Below, piece after piece: positions 48,375 through 58,421 of a stretch of 64,000 nt of DNA. Below the pieces are notes generated by a model. That model had not been told where the DNA came from, ran no database searches, and saw only the letters and a list, made by a program, of their open reading frames with translations. Source of the stretch: Symsagittifera roscoffensis (Eukaryota > Xenacoelomorpha > Acoela > Convolutidae); assembly GCF_963678635.1 (NCBI RefSeq), contig NC_087066.1, forward strand, positions 40,075,223 to 40,139,222, given 5' to 3'. Each line of letters begins with the position of its first letter. The first letter of the stretch is position 1. The position numbers and the translations under genes are program-made.

Positions 48375-51238
48375 TTTATAAAATTGCTAGTGTTAAATAA
48401 TTTCCCCCTACTTCCCTCTTCCTCGATTGAAATAAAAACAGCTCAATTAGCTTGTTATCACATATCTTGTTATTTTTGTCAGAAGTGAATATTGATTTGA
48501 TTTGGACGAAGTTTACAAAGAGGCACTTTGAAAGGGGAACAGTGTTGATTGACTTTGTGTCATTTTCCCACTAAGTTAAATATACTCTACCAGCGGGCTG
48601 AACAAATACTACAACACCGGAGCCAATATTTTATCTGCATCTTCATTGTCGCTGCCTGTTATTTTTTTGATGAAGAAAATCTTGATGGAATGGCCAGCTG
48701 ATAGAAATGTCACTCAAGTCGAAAAATTCAAATGGCTAGCCTTAAAATGTGTCAATGAGGATTGTCGAAAATGGCAACCATGTCAAAAAATATTTTCGGA
48801 CTTCACTGCATGCCATTTTTATTCAAAAAAATCTATACCCTTTATTTTATACTGGAGATTTTCATCGAAATTTTTCAATCTAAAAAAAATCAAAACCCAT
48901 TCGCATATCTAAGGAAAAGCAGTCTGTAACTTAAAGAACTCAACAGTTGTTAGTATGCGGCGCAAATTAGAATTTTTTTCTCCGAAACTTTAGAAAAGTT
49001 AAATCTGATCACTTGAAATTTACCAAAACAAGTTTCTAAAGTGTTCCGAAGTTGAAAAGCATTGAAATTTTTTTGGACTGTAAGGACGCAAGCTATGCAG
49101 CTATAAAAATGACAGCCGATTCGGAAACAAAGTTTAATAAATAAAGATCGATTTTTTTGCAAGAATGGCATGAAAATATATCCGAAAATCAGTAAAATTT
49201 AAGAATAACTTTTGTTCTTTGCAGCCCCAAAAGATGCTGTTTTATATTTATTTTTTTGGATTAAATGCACGGAATTCTTTTGCCTAATGAATTATAAATT
49301 TAAAAATGTGAAAAATTCACTGGCTGTTGTTCGTCGATCATTTGGACGTTCTGCCAGGAGAACAGTAGCCCTGCAAAAAGTAACGAATTGATTTGATTCG
49401 ACTATTTTCCCTCTCATTTTGGACTTGTGAAAAGTTGGGAATAACAAATACTTCAAGTGTTGATTTAAAATTCAAAGTTGGGAGCTTAAAAAGCCCCAGC
49501 TATGAATTACAATTCGACGTGATAAGATTGTAACGGGGAAGATATCGGGTCTTGCTGTAGGTTTATCTTGTCAAAAAGTTGTTACTTAATGTATCAGCTC
49601 TTAGAATTAACACTTGTAAAGTTGATTGAATTTTAATTTCTGGCCGCAATCGATTTTAGCCGCAATCGATAGCCAAATGAAGGGTTCAAGTGTTTCGAAA
49701 TAAAAACTTTTTGGATCTTTTTCTTTCTTAGGCGGAACTGATTGTGTAAGCGGTCTAACTTGAAACTACTCGGTTCTTTTTAAGTTTGTTAAATCATAGT
49801 CATTTCTGATGATCTGTTCTTTAAACCGAGATACCATTGGCAGAGAGATAACGGGTTTTAATTATATATAAATTATAAAATACATCCTCTGCATCCAAAT
49901 AAACCAATGCAAAAAATGATCCGGAGGAAACGAATGCAACTTTATTAAAACGAATAAAAGAGAAAAATGAAACCCGTTTTTGCCACACAGTGTTGAATTT
50001 AGACAAAAAATGATGAAGACAAAACTTCGGTCGTAAAACCTTGGAATTGTCGTAAAATCTTAATGATGCAGGTTGTTTTGAAAAATTCGGGCCCAAAATG
50101 TTCCCCCAAGAGGTATAAAGTTTGGCTTTTCATAATCAATCAAAACGTAAGCGACAACCTCTGCGTAATTGCTTACAAAAGTACATCATAGTGAAACCTT
50201 TGATGCAGTTGGTGTATCCTCGAACTGTGTGTAAAATTCTCAATGTCGAATGGCTGAAAATTCTAAATTAGAAGCCAGTTAACATTCCTAAAACGTTTCA
50301 GCGAGGAGGATCTTGACTTGGTCCGATCTAAAAAAAATAAGACGAACAGAGAAAACATACAAAAATAGAGATCAAAACTGATATATTCTTCAGTTCGCTT
50401 TATAGAAAAATATTGACCAAAAATAAAGGTTATTTTTGTTAAACTGCTCAAAATTATGCAAGGCTCAATAAGTATTTGTTTGAAACTGACATTTGCCAAA
50501 AATGCCTTCAATAGATTCCTTTCACAGCTTCCATATGCTTTACAGCCGCTGTGATACCAGAAAACAATATTTAAAAATCGAAAAAAAATTTGCCCGGTTG
50601 CTAGAAGTTGAGCGGCAGGTTTCTGAAAAGTTTCGTAATTCAAAACACTAAGAATAAACTTTTTGTTTAAATTTCCGTCTTAGCTGCTTTTTTTTTCTTT
50701 ACCAACAAAAGTTGTTAGTTAAGCAATAACAGTCTCGTGGGAGCAAATGGGGTATTTCTCAGGTTAAAACGACGTCATTTTCACCACACACAAGCACACA
50801 GCGGCTGCAGGCAAGATGGGAATCTCGGTGAACCGTCCCATTGCTTCAGTTTCTTTTAACTTCAATTCTTATTTGTCTACTGGATGTCTTCGTTCTTACG
50901 ACTAATGCTGTCATAGCCTATTCTCGAAGCACTTGCCTCCAGAAGCTGTCGATCCTAAATTATACAGACTCATAATCAAAACATAGCCAATTTGGGTCGA
51001 GTCGGTAGAAATATAGCTCACTTGGGTCGAACACAGTCGAACGCATTTTTCATTTCGTCGAGTTGGTCGAAATATAACTAGTCCGATTAGCGTGAGGCGG
51101 AGCGCCGATTCCTAAATTTATCGTCCATTTCAATGAAAAAAATTGCATCGTCGGTCAGAATTTTTTGATTTTTGAGATTTTTTCATTGACAACGAATATC
51201 TCAATTTGTTTTGATGAACCTGTCAATGGCGAGATATT
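48375..51238. other. Intergenic, nothing recognised
   Basis: Scattered open frames of 60-126 residues (for example 48646..48912 and 50263..50643) lack conserved motifs and have the composition of random AT-rich DNA. Near 50995..51085 a short motif (TGGGTCGA.TCGGTAGAAATATA) recurs about three times. Confidence 0.45.
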
Positions 51239-51243
51239 CATGT

Positions 51244-51549
51244 TGTGGTTTCTTGAAGAATACCAGTTTAAACAAGACTCAATTCTCCTTGTTTAATAAT
51301 AAATTAGTTTGTAATTAATATAGATAATGTAAGTGATATAGATAATGTCATGACAAATTCTAGAGTTCAACTTAAATGTTTCATAAATTGAGACAGAGTG
51401 AATAAGAGCACTTGATGATAAGTAGAGAATGGATTGACAGGTCGGTAGCGACCTTGATAGCCAATAGGCAAGCTTAGCACGAATAACTAGCATAGAAAGT
51501 AATACATTAATGACGTCATAATAATACTGATATACTACGCCACACCACA
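51244..51549 (-). repeat. 3' LTR of the Ty3/Gypsy element
   Basis: Minus strand begins TGTGGTGTGGCGTAG and ends AAGAAACCACA, with TGTGGT/ACCACA inverted tips. It contains a palindromic TGACGTCA (CRE/ATF-like) about 40 bp from the LTR start and a CCTATTGGC CCAAT-like box. No clear TATA box or AATAAA. Confidence 0.93.
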
Positions 51550-51560
51550 TTTCCCCCTCT
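51550..51560 (-). promoter_or_regulatory. Polypurine tract
   Basis: The minus strand reads AGAGGGGGAAA immediately before the 3' LTR, the expected primer for plus-strand synthesis. Confidence 0.85.
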
Positions 51561-51752
51561 AGGGAAAAATTCAAATGAACATTTGAATTTCTTTAAATTA
51601 AAATGACTAAACATGCCCTCACTACCGTTTAACAAAACTTCTTGTAACCTATGAAACACTAATAGAAGTTTACAAAGTTGACGGATAGAACTTGAGAGAA
51701 AATGTACTGAAAATGTTTTGAAAGATCGACGAGTTTGAAAGACCGGAAAGTT

Positions 51753-52865
51753 TTATTTGTCTGAACGACGCAAAGGATGATCTGAAGAGCTCTTTTTAGG
51801 GAAACGAGTAAATTTTCTACATAAACGTTCAGATTCAATGGGTGGAACAACCCGAGACTGCCCCGCTTGAACCTCTAGCTCTTGGTTAGCCACAACAAAA
51901 CGAACTTTCTTGTCCGGCGAAACAGGAGTTGATGGGGAAGTAGGCGTCGAGGTGGTATTAACGACATTCACAGAATGTCTGATTGGACTGCCGTAGAAGG
52001 TTGTCTGCTTTTTCCGGCGCGAGGAAGTTCGAGAAGAGTTCAGTTCGATGATGACGAAATATTTCCGTCCGGTTCGGAAATTACGCCAGAACCATCCCGG
52101 GTGGGGAGACCCGATGCTGCCAAATTTGACGACGTGCACTCTTGTAGCTTCGGAACCAATGACTCATCGTCCGAAGAAATAGGAATGAGATCTGGGCATA
52201 ATGGAGTTTTGACTTTAGTTGGTGATTTCGGTTTGATACTGATGGGAACCTCCGTTCCTTGGTTTCCTGAGGTGGACGAAGAAGCCGTTAAATCTACTAC
52301 TGGAGTAGAGTATTGGGGATAAGGAATAACCTGATCTCCTGGAGCCTCCGATACTGAATTTTGCTTTGAATTGGACGAGAAAATTCGAACACGAGATGGT
52401 GTAGATGAAGTCACCAGTGACGGGAATTTCGGGCGCGCAGGTACGGCCACAGTTTTGGCCGAGATTCGTTGGTGAGAACTAGTCTGTTTCAAAGGCCGAT
52501 TGTCCTCTGACGATGAAGGCGAAGATGACACAATGGGGCGTTTCTGCCCCTTCTTTACAGGCGTTGCTTGCTTGCGTTTTGGTATTGACGGACGGATTTG
52601 TTCAGTTGTCATCTGGTTCCTAAACCTAAGCGTCCCAGCAGACAAGTTGGAGCGAAGGGTGGCTGCGAGAACTTGGTTTCGTTCTGTCAGAGTCTTCAGA
52701 GCTTTGACCCCCTCTTGGTGCGTCAAGGATTTCTTCAAAGTCAGCCACTGATTAGCGGATTGAGCCAGACTCTCAAGCGCACGGTAGTGAGGTGTGTCCG
52801 CAACTGACTCCGTCGGTCCCCCAAAAAAGGGTGACACCGTCGGGCTTGACTGCCCCTTCTTGACT
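51753..52865 (-). pseudogene. Ser/Pro/Thr-rich frame(s) after integrase
   Basis: 52040..52837 (265 codons) and 51753..52139 (128 codons) are in different frames and look like one product broken near 52040..52060. The composition is Ser/Thr/Pro/Lys-rich (SSSPSSSEDNRP, STPTSPSTPVSPDKK) with no transmembrane segment or signal peptide. I cannot identify a domain. It could be an integrase C-terminal extension or a separate third protein. It is not recognisably an envelope. Confidence 0.55.
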
Positions 52866-52869
52866 AGCT

Positions 52870-53430
52870 TTATTCTTGGTCGGCTGTCGCACTGTTCCGA
52901 CGCTGTTCAGGTGTTAGTAGGTCCCGTTCCAATTGTTGGTTATCTAAATTAACGCCCGTAGACAAACGCTCAGCCGCAATAGATAGCTCCGTATTCGAAG
53001 GACGGCCAAAATGAAGCTGAAAAGGTGAAACCCCAGTAACAGAATTTTTTGTTATCCGAATATCTTCAATTATATTTCTAAGCGTATCTTGAACATTTGA
53101 AAAATCCGAGCTCAGACGCGAAGCACCCAAGCGACGCTTAATAGTTTGGATCGAACGTTCCACTAGACCACAACCACGATGGTCCACCACCGGGCAGAAA
53201 TATTGGGCAATATTTTTGTCTTTACAAAAGGCCTGTACTAATTTGTTCTTAAAGCCTGAATATTGGTCAGTTTTGATAGATTTAGGAATACTTTGTTGCT
53301 GAATATACGATTTAAGAAACTTAATGATCTTCCGTCCCCCCGTAGAACGTGTAATCATAGCCGACGGATATTTAGAGTAACGGTCACTCGCGACCAAGAT
53401 ATAAATACTGTTACCGTTCAAGCTCTTCAT
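52870..53430 (-). pseudogene. Ty3/Gypsy integrase catalytic core (first Asp missing)
   Basis: In a different frame from the zinc domain: IYILVASDRYSKYPSAMIT, IPKSIKTDQYSGFKN (second catalytic Asp) and VDHRGCGLVERSIQTIKRR (catalytic Glu), then SPFQLHFGRP. The segment with the first catalytic Asp, normally just ahead of this start, is absent. A repeated AAGAGCTTGAAC-type motif lies at the junction of the two frames. Confidence 0.87.
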
Positions 53431-53950
53431 TAGGACCAGACAAAAGGGGTAAAGGTTTGGTAGAGTTAAATGAAGCGTTCGCTTTCAAATTCTTACCAAA
53501 CTTCGTGCACTGGGGACGATCTTTACATAGCTGGACAATATCTCGATGCATTCGAGGCCACCATATGTATTGCGCGGCGTCGACCATGGCTAACTGACCC
53601 GCATGCGACCTATGTAGTCGAGACAGTAATGGTTTCCTAAGACACATGGGAATATCGATCCTATTGTCCACGACAACACAGCCATCAACCACCGCTGCAC
53701 AATGCCAAAAGGATTTTATATATGGGTCAATACGACAAAATCCTTCATAGTCCCGGTTAATAAGTGCCCGTTTCATCAAGCATAGACTGGAATCTTCATC
53801 CGTAAGTTCCGACAGTACATCAGAATCCAGAATGCCCACCAAACCGGTTAATGACTTCTGGTCCTGAGCGACCACCGATGAATTCAAAATTTCTAAACTT
53901 TGAACTAACTGTGTCTGACGATTCCCTGAATTGGTTTTCCTGAGCCTTTT
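53411..53950 (-). pseudogene. Ty3/Gypsy integrase zinc-binding domain
   Basis: Same frame as RNase H after the TGA. LSRLHRSHAGQLAMVDAAQY, then IWWPRMHRDIVQLCKDRPQC: the HHCC integrase domain. In the last motif the position expected to be the first Cys of the C-X2-C pair is Arg (codon CGT), so a zinc ligand is missing. The frame ends GPNEELER at 53411..53413, overlapping the next fragment. Confidence 0.85.
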
Positions 53951-55261
53951 TCATCTGAAATTGGCCAGTATTTGGGCATATTGAGTCCTCAACGCCGCAC
54001 CACGTTGTACCGTTGTCAATCTCTTGGGACGCACTGCCCCCGCGCGAAACCGCGGCCGGGCACGATCCGACGAAAACCAATGTTCGTTGATTGGGATAAA
54101 CTGGTTGAGTAGTTGCTCAAAGCTGTCGTTCGCATTATTGGTGTGAAGATCCATCACAGTCTGAAAATGAAAAGCGCCCAATAATACGAGTACACTCCAA
54201 CAATTCCAATAAACTGAAACAAGGTCAAAAAGACCCACGGACGATGATAATAAATCACAATCACTAACGGACGTACTGATAATCCACACTGAAATCAAAA
54301 CTGGCAGATAATTTGTAATCCATGCTGAGAAAGTGACAAAAATTTGCATGATCCAGCTCAACGCTGATTGGCTAGATTTTAAACCAGCAATTTTAACGCC
54401 CTCTAGCGGAGAAGTGACAAGCGCATTGAATTGTTGAAATAAATTGGTATAGCCACTGTCAAAATTTCCGTCGCCCTCTACCGATTTTATGCATTGCAAT
54501 GTAGCTGGAATGTCCTGATTTGTGACGCCCTCTACCGACAAATTTCCAATATCATTAGATGAAACTAATAAATTACCCTTAACGGGACAATTGGCCCGAG
54601 GCTGACCGAAATCCAATGACTCGATTAGATTTATTAAATTAGATAAAACGGAATTTTGGCTGTTTTTTGCAATAACGGGTGATTCTTCTGATAAAGAACA
54701 ACCCCTAGCCCATTCATCCAGATAGTCGCACGCATCAAAGAATCGACTAATACACTTGACCACATATTGTTCATCAAAACTGCTTGGTCGTGGCGCTTCA
54801 AACGTTGAAAAACGAGATAAATAATCCACTATACCCAATTTACATCCGGAATTATGGAAAATATCGAAATCAAAAGGCAATATTCTATCAGCCCATCTGG
54901 TAAATAGAGATTGATGAGTTTTATTACCTCGATTGGTCTTTAACGCCGAGATAATTGCTTTATGGTCCGTTAGAACCACAAAATGATTACCCAACAAATA
55001 ATTTTGAAATTGCTCACATGACCACACAATTGCTAGAAGTTCCAACTCATTAGTGCTATACTTCTTTTCCTGGCCATTGAGAAAACGTGACGCAAATACA
55101 ATAGGAACCCAATCATCTTTTTCTATCTCCTGTTCTAACGCAGCACCCAAACCACTATGACTAGCGTCACACTTCACTCGCGAGTTCCGACTTTGTTCAT
55201 AATGATACATCTTTGTGATATTCGCTATCAATTGCAAGATGTTCCTAAAGGCAGTTTGTTG
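53951..55261 (-). pseudogene. Ty3/Gypsy RNase H plus unusual hydrophobic linker
   Basis: Same frame as the RT after one TGA. RNase H motifs: VKCDASHSGLGAAL, STNELELLAIVW, FVVLTDHKAI and HNSGCKLGIVDYLSR. Residues from about 145 to 428 (counted from 55237) form a long linker before integrase. Residues about 294-320 and 335-357 are strongly hydrophobic and Trp-rich (WIMQIFVTFSAWI, YLPVLISVWIISTSV, VYWNCWSVLVLLGAF). The linker ends in an Arg-rich segment. The frame closes at TGA 53951..53953. Confidence 0.88.
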
Positions 55262-56483
55262 TCACTCCCCCCACACAAACTTGCTTTTATTACTTGATTT
55301 CAAGGAAGGGCGTAACTGGTCCGAATGGACCTGGAGGTTCGGCAAAAATCGTTGTAAATGGTTGAGTATGCCCATGAACGAACGAAGTTGCTTGAGCGAC
55401 TTAGGAGGCTCCAGAGCTAACAATGCATCGATTTTAGAACGTTTCGGCCTATAGCCTTCTGCATCAATGTCGTAACCCAACCAAGATAATTGATTCAACG
55501 AGAAGTCACATCTCGACAGTTTCAGAGCGAAAACTTCTTCATCCAAACGAATTATCACTTTGTCTACAAGAATATTGTGATCCATGATTGATCCTTTCGA
55601 AACTATCAAAATATCGTCCAGGAAACAGAAAACTCCCGACAAACCCTGGAGGGTATTGTCCATCGCTTTTTGGAATTCTTTTGGCATGTCCGTTAACCCA
55701 TAAAACCCAGTTTTGAACCTATACGTGCCAGTTTGTTCTCCGCAGACGATAATAAAGTTGCAATGACGACTAACTTCATCTCTGAGCGGAATCTGACTGA
55801 ATGCATATTTTAAGTCTAGGGATGTAAACCAAACAACACCTATTTTATCCGATGTGATTATCTGGGCTGCCGAGTCCAACAATTCCAACAAATTCGGCAT
55901 TTGATATTGGTTCTTATGAATCTGATCTTTCATGGGTTTTGCATCCATAGCCAATTTCACGGAACCATCCTTCTTAGCCGTAATTACGATCGGAGAAATA
56001 AAATATTCGCTTGTACATTTGTTAAGTTTGACCACGTGGCCTTCTTGAATTAGCTTCTGAATTTCCTGACCAACTTTATCTTGTATATGCACTGGAACCC
56101 GCCTTCTTTTCTCCTGAATCGGTACAAGTGGAGACTTGAATGTAGAGAAGACTTTATGATTTTTAGCTCTACCTACTCTGGAAAACACACGATGAAACTT
56201 CTGATGGAAATGTGTTTTCCAAGACTCAGACGTCACATTTAGGTTTAATAGGGACACTTCACCCACCAAAGACCGTTCTGGTCTAACTTGCGTTGTTCTC
56301 ACCCCCAATTGGGGCTGCAAGTCCAAACCTAATAAACATCGTGTACGGTTTTCCGAAATAAGGAATTTTGCAGACTTGACATGCCAGCCCAAAGATGACA
56401 CATCCAAAATCAATGTACCCATCAGTTCAATTCTTTTCCTATTGTAGTCAACATATATCGTATCGATTGGACGTTCCTGAACA
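55262..56483 (-). pseudogene. Ty3/Gypsy protease C-half and reverse transcriptase
   Basis: The frame begins upstream of the ATG at 56422. CLLGLDLQPQLG matches the ILG.D.L end of retroviral-type proteases. RT follows: KKDGSVKLAMDAKPMKDQ, WFTSLDLKYAFSQIPL (first catalytic Asp), FYGLTDMPKEFQKAMD, and FCFLDDILIVSKG (FLDD catalytic pair), then LGYDIDAEGYRP and the thumb (SFMGILNHLQRFLPNL). It ends KFVWGE at a TGA (55262..55264), in frame with RNase H. Confidence 0.9.
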
Positions 56484-56906
56484 CTAAAAAACTTTGGCTG
56501 ACGGAACAGTTTTCATGATATAGTCTGCTGTCTTCTTATTCACGAAAGAAGCGGGGCTTCCCGTATCCACCGTTGCTTTGAAGAACGTCTTCTCACAACG
56601 CAGTGTTATCTGAATAGAACGTAACTTGCCCGTAGCAGCATTGACCACCTCCAACTTCTTCACTGACGCAATTGGACGACTCGGTTCTTCTGCCGCCACT
56701 AATAAAACAGCAAATTCCGACTCACTATCGGATGTGATGAAATTACAATTCTCTTCCACCGTCTCATCTGACTCAGCTTCCACATTCGCTACGTTCTTGG
56801 AATTACAGCATTTTGCAAAATGACCCTTCTTGCTACAATACCTACAAGTCACATTTCTAGCTGGACAACTTTGCTTGTGATTTGCTGAAAACCTGTTACC
56901 ACAAAA
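56484..56906 (-). pseudogene. Ty3/Gypsy zinc knuckles and protease N-half
   Basis: Continues the gag frame after the TAA: CGN...HKQSC (rest of knuckle one), then CRYCSKKGHFAKCC, a standard C-X2-C-X4-H-X4-C knuckle. An acidic spacer follows, then FKATVDTGSPASFVNKKTAD with the catalytic DTG of an aspartic protease. The frame closes at TAG 56484..56486, right after a six-T run. The flap and C-terminal part of protease lie in the next frame. Confidence 0.85.
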
Positions 56907-57866
56907 TTAACATAGTTTCGCTCTCTCATTGGTCCCCTTTGACTTATTATTCTGAGCCCGACTAATCGTATCAGATAGTTTCTTCCCTTGGACAGAGAAA
57001 GTAGGTTCCTGTTTTATGCGAGTGTTCTGACCCGAAATGACTCCTGACTGGGAAAAGCTGCCCATCGAAGCCGAACTCTCAAGTTGCCTTTGCAAATCAG
57101 TGGCAGTTTGTGCCCCTTTTTCCTGCAGTAACGCTGATTTCAGCGTCTCTTCTGGAGTGGTACCTGGGCGAATACACAATTCTCTCTGAATATCTTTATA
57201 TCTCATCTTGGCAATGAAGATATCTCTTACAACTTCTTTTTCCTGATCAATTGTCCACCCACACAGGGCGGCTTGTCCCGTCAATCGCAGATAAAATGCT
57301 TCCAAACCTTCTCGATCTGAATGTACGGCGTTGTACATTTGCATACGTTCGATAATGCAATTTTTCTCCTTCCTGAAAATGAGGACACAGAATTCGTGAA
57401 ATTCCTGAAACGATATTGCACTGAGGTCCGCATGTGGATAACTTTGGAGGAACCTTTTCCTCCCTTCTGAGCCAAGCGAGAAGAATAAACGAGATTTAAT
57501 TCGTTGCTCAACTTCGTAGTAGAACACTCCTGGTGCTACTCTGGGACCTTTCGCCCGGCGTTCTTCATTCATTTCCGCAACTCTTCGTACAGCTGCATAG
57601 TTTCGTGCAATACGGTTCGCAGTTGCTGCCGCATCCTCATCCATCCCCACAGCTTCTGGTTTTGGAACAGGATCGTCGTGTACTACACCCGGAGGTTTCA
57701 ATAGCTCACGTGGATCACACCTTTCTCTCAAGGTGATTGCTAAGTTGAATTGTCCTATCCAAGAATCAAAGCTACTGGGTGGATCCGCTGTTGGTTTATG
57801 CCAGAATACAGATACACCTAACAGGTCAATCCGATCCTCCGAGATCGAAACTGCTGGCTGCGCCAT
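56907..57866 (-). pseudogene. Ty3/Gypsy gag (capsid part)
   Basis: 319 codons from an ATG whose first base is the last base of the LTR. No leader separates LTR and gag. Central region has RFLQSYPHADLSAISFQEF, then the QMYNAVHSDREGLEAFYLRL and VRDIFIAKMRYKDIQRELC segments typical of retrotransposon capsid C-terminal domains. It ends ERAKLC and a TAA that falls between the first and second cysteine of the first zinc knuckle. The frame is otherwise clean, so full Gag would need read-through of that stop. Confidence 0.85.
57848..57865 (-). promoter_or_regulatory. Primer-binding site
   Basis: Directly after the 5' LTR the minus strand reads TGGCGCAGCCAGCAGTTT. The first eight bases (TGGCGCAG) fit the 3' end plus CCA of serine tRNAs as I recall them from animals; later bases match less well. 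Some Ty3/Gypsy elements (17.6 and 297 of Drosophila) use tRNA-Ser. No gap separates it from the LTR. Confidence 0.7.
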
Positions 57867-58171
57867 GTGGTTTCTTGAAGAATACCAGTTTAAACAAGAC
57901 TCAATTCTCCTTGTTTAATAATAAATAAGATTGTAAATAATATAGATAATGTAAGTGATATAGATAATGTCATGACAAATTCTAGAGTTCAACTTAAATC
58001 TTTCATAAATTGAGACAGAGTGAATAAGAGCACTTGATGATAAGTAGAGAATGGATTGACAGGTCGGTAGCGACCTTGATAGCCAATAGGCAAGCTTAGC
58101 ACGAATAACTAGCATAGAAAGTAATACATTAATGACGTCATAATAATACTGATATACTACGCCACACTACA
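57866..58171 (-). repeat. 5' LTR of the Ty3/Gypsy element
   Basis: Differs from the other LTR at about five positions: three in the AT-rich stretch near 57927-57942, one at about 57997, and one in the tip (ACTACA instead of ACCACA). It carries the same TGACGTCA motif, near 58134..58141. Its last base contributes the A of the gag start codon. Confidence 0.93.
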
Positions 58172-58421
58172 CATGTTTTGACAGAAAATTTTGTAATACA
58201 AAAACTTCGCATTAAATTAGGAAAAAGTTTCGAAACTTTAAAAACTTTTGTGAGCGTTTGTGAAGTTTCCAAAAATTTTATGTGGGAAATAGAAGTAAGT
58301 TATTAATTAAGCAAAACCAAACCAACATACAAATAAAAAAAAGCCAATGCTGTTTGAGTTTAGTATGAGTAGTTTATTTTGTATGAAGAAACCTAGCACA
58401 AAACTTAGTAGCAGAAAAGAA

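Larger units (their letters stand above)
51244..58171 (-). mobile_element. Ty3/Gypsy LTR retrotransposon, full length but broken
   Basis: 6928 bp between two 306-bp LTRs, flanked by the 5-bp target duplication CATGT (51239..51243 and 58172..58176). Minus-strand order: LTR, gag with zinc knuckles, protease, reverse transcriptase, RNase H, long linker, integrase, Ser/Pro-rich frame, polypurine tract, LTR. RT before integrase defines Ty3/Gypsy order. I count 5 LTR differences in 306 (about 1.6%), so insertion was recent. Yet the coding region has three in-frame stops in gag-pol, a shift within protease, and a shift plus small deletion in integrase. No envelope gene is recognisable. It lies between the TLX and calcineurin B-like genes. 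Confidence 0.95.

Noticed and set aside
50263-50643. 126-codon minus-strand open frame as a gene
   Set aside because: Composition resembles AT-rich non-coding DNA, no recognisable domain, no flanking splice evidence.
56480-56500. Programmed frameshift at the T-run between protease and RT frames
   Set aside because: The shift falls inside the protease domain rather than between gag and pro, so a homopolymer indel or sequencing error is more likely.
51244-58171. Alternative genetic code (stops read as sense)
   Set aside because: DDHD1 and TLX frames end at ordinary TAA codons. The stops in the element are of mixed type and accompany frameshifts and a deletion, so decay is the simpler explanation.
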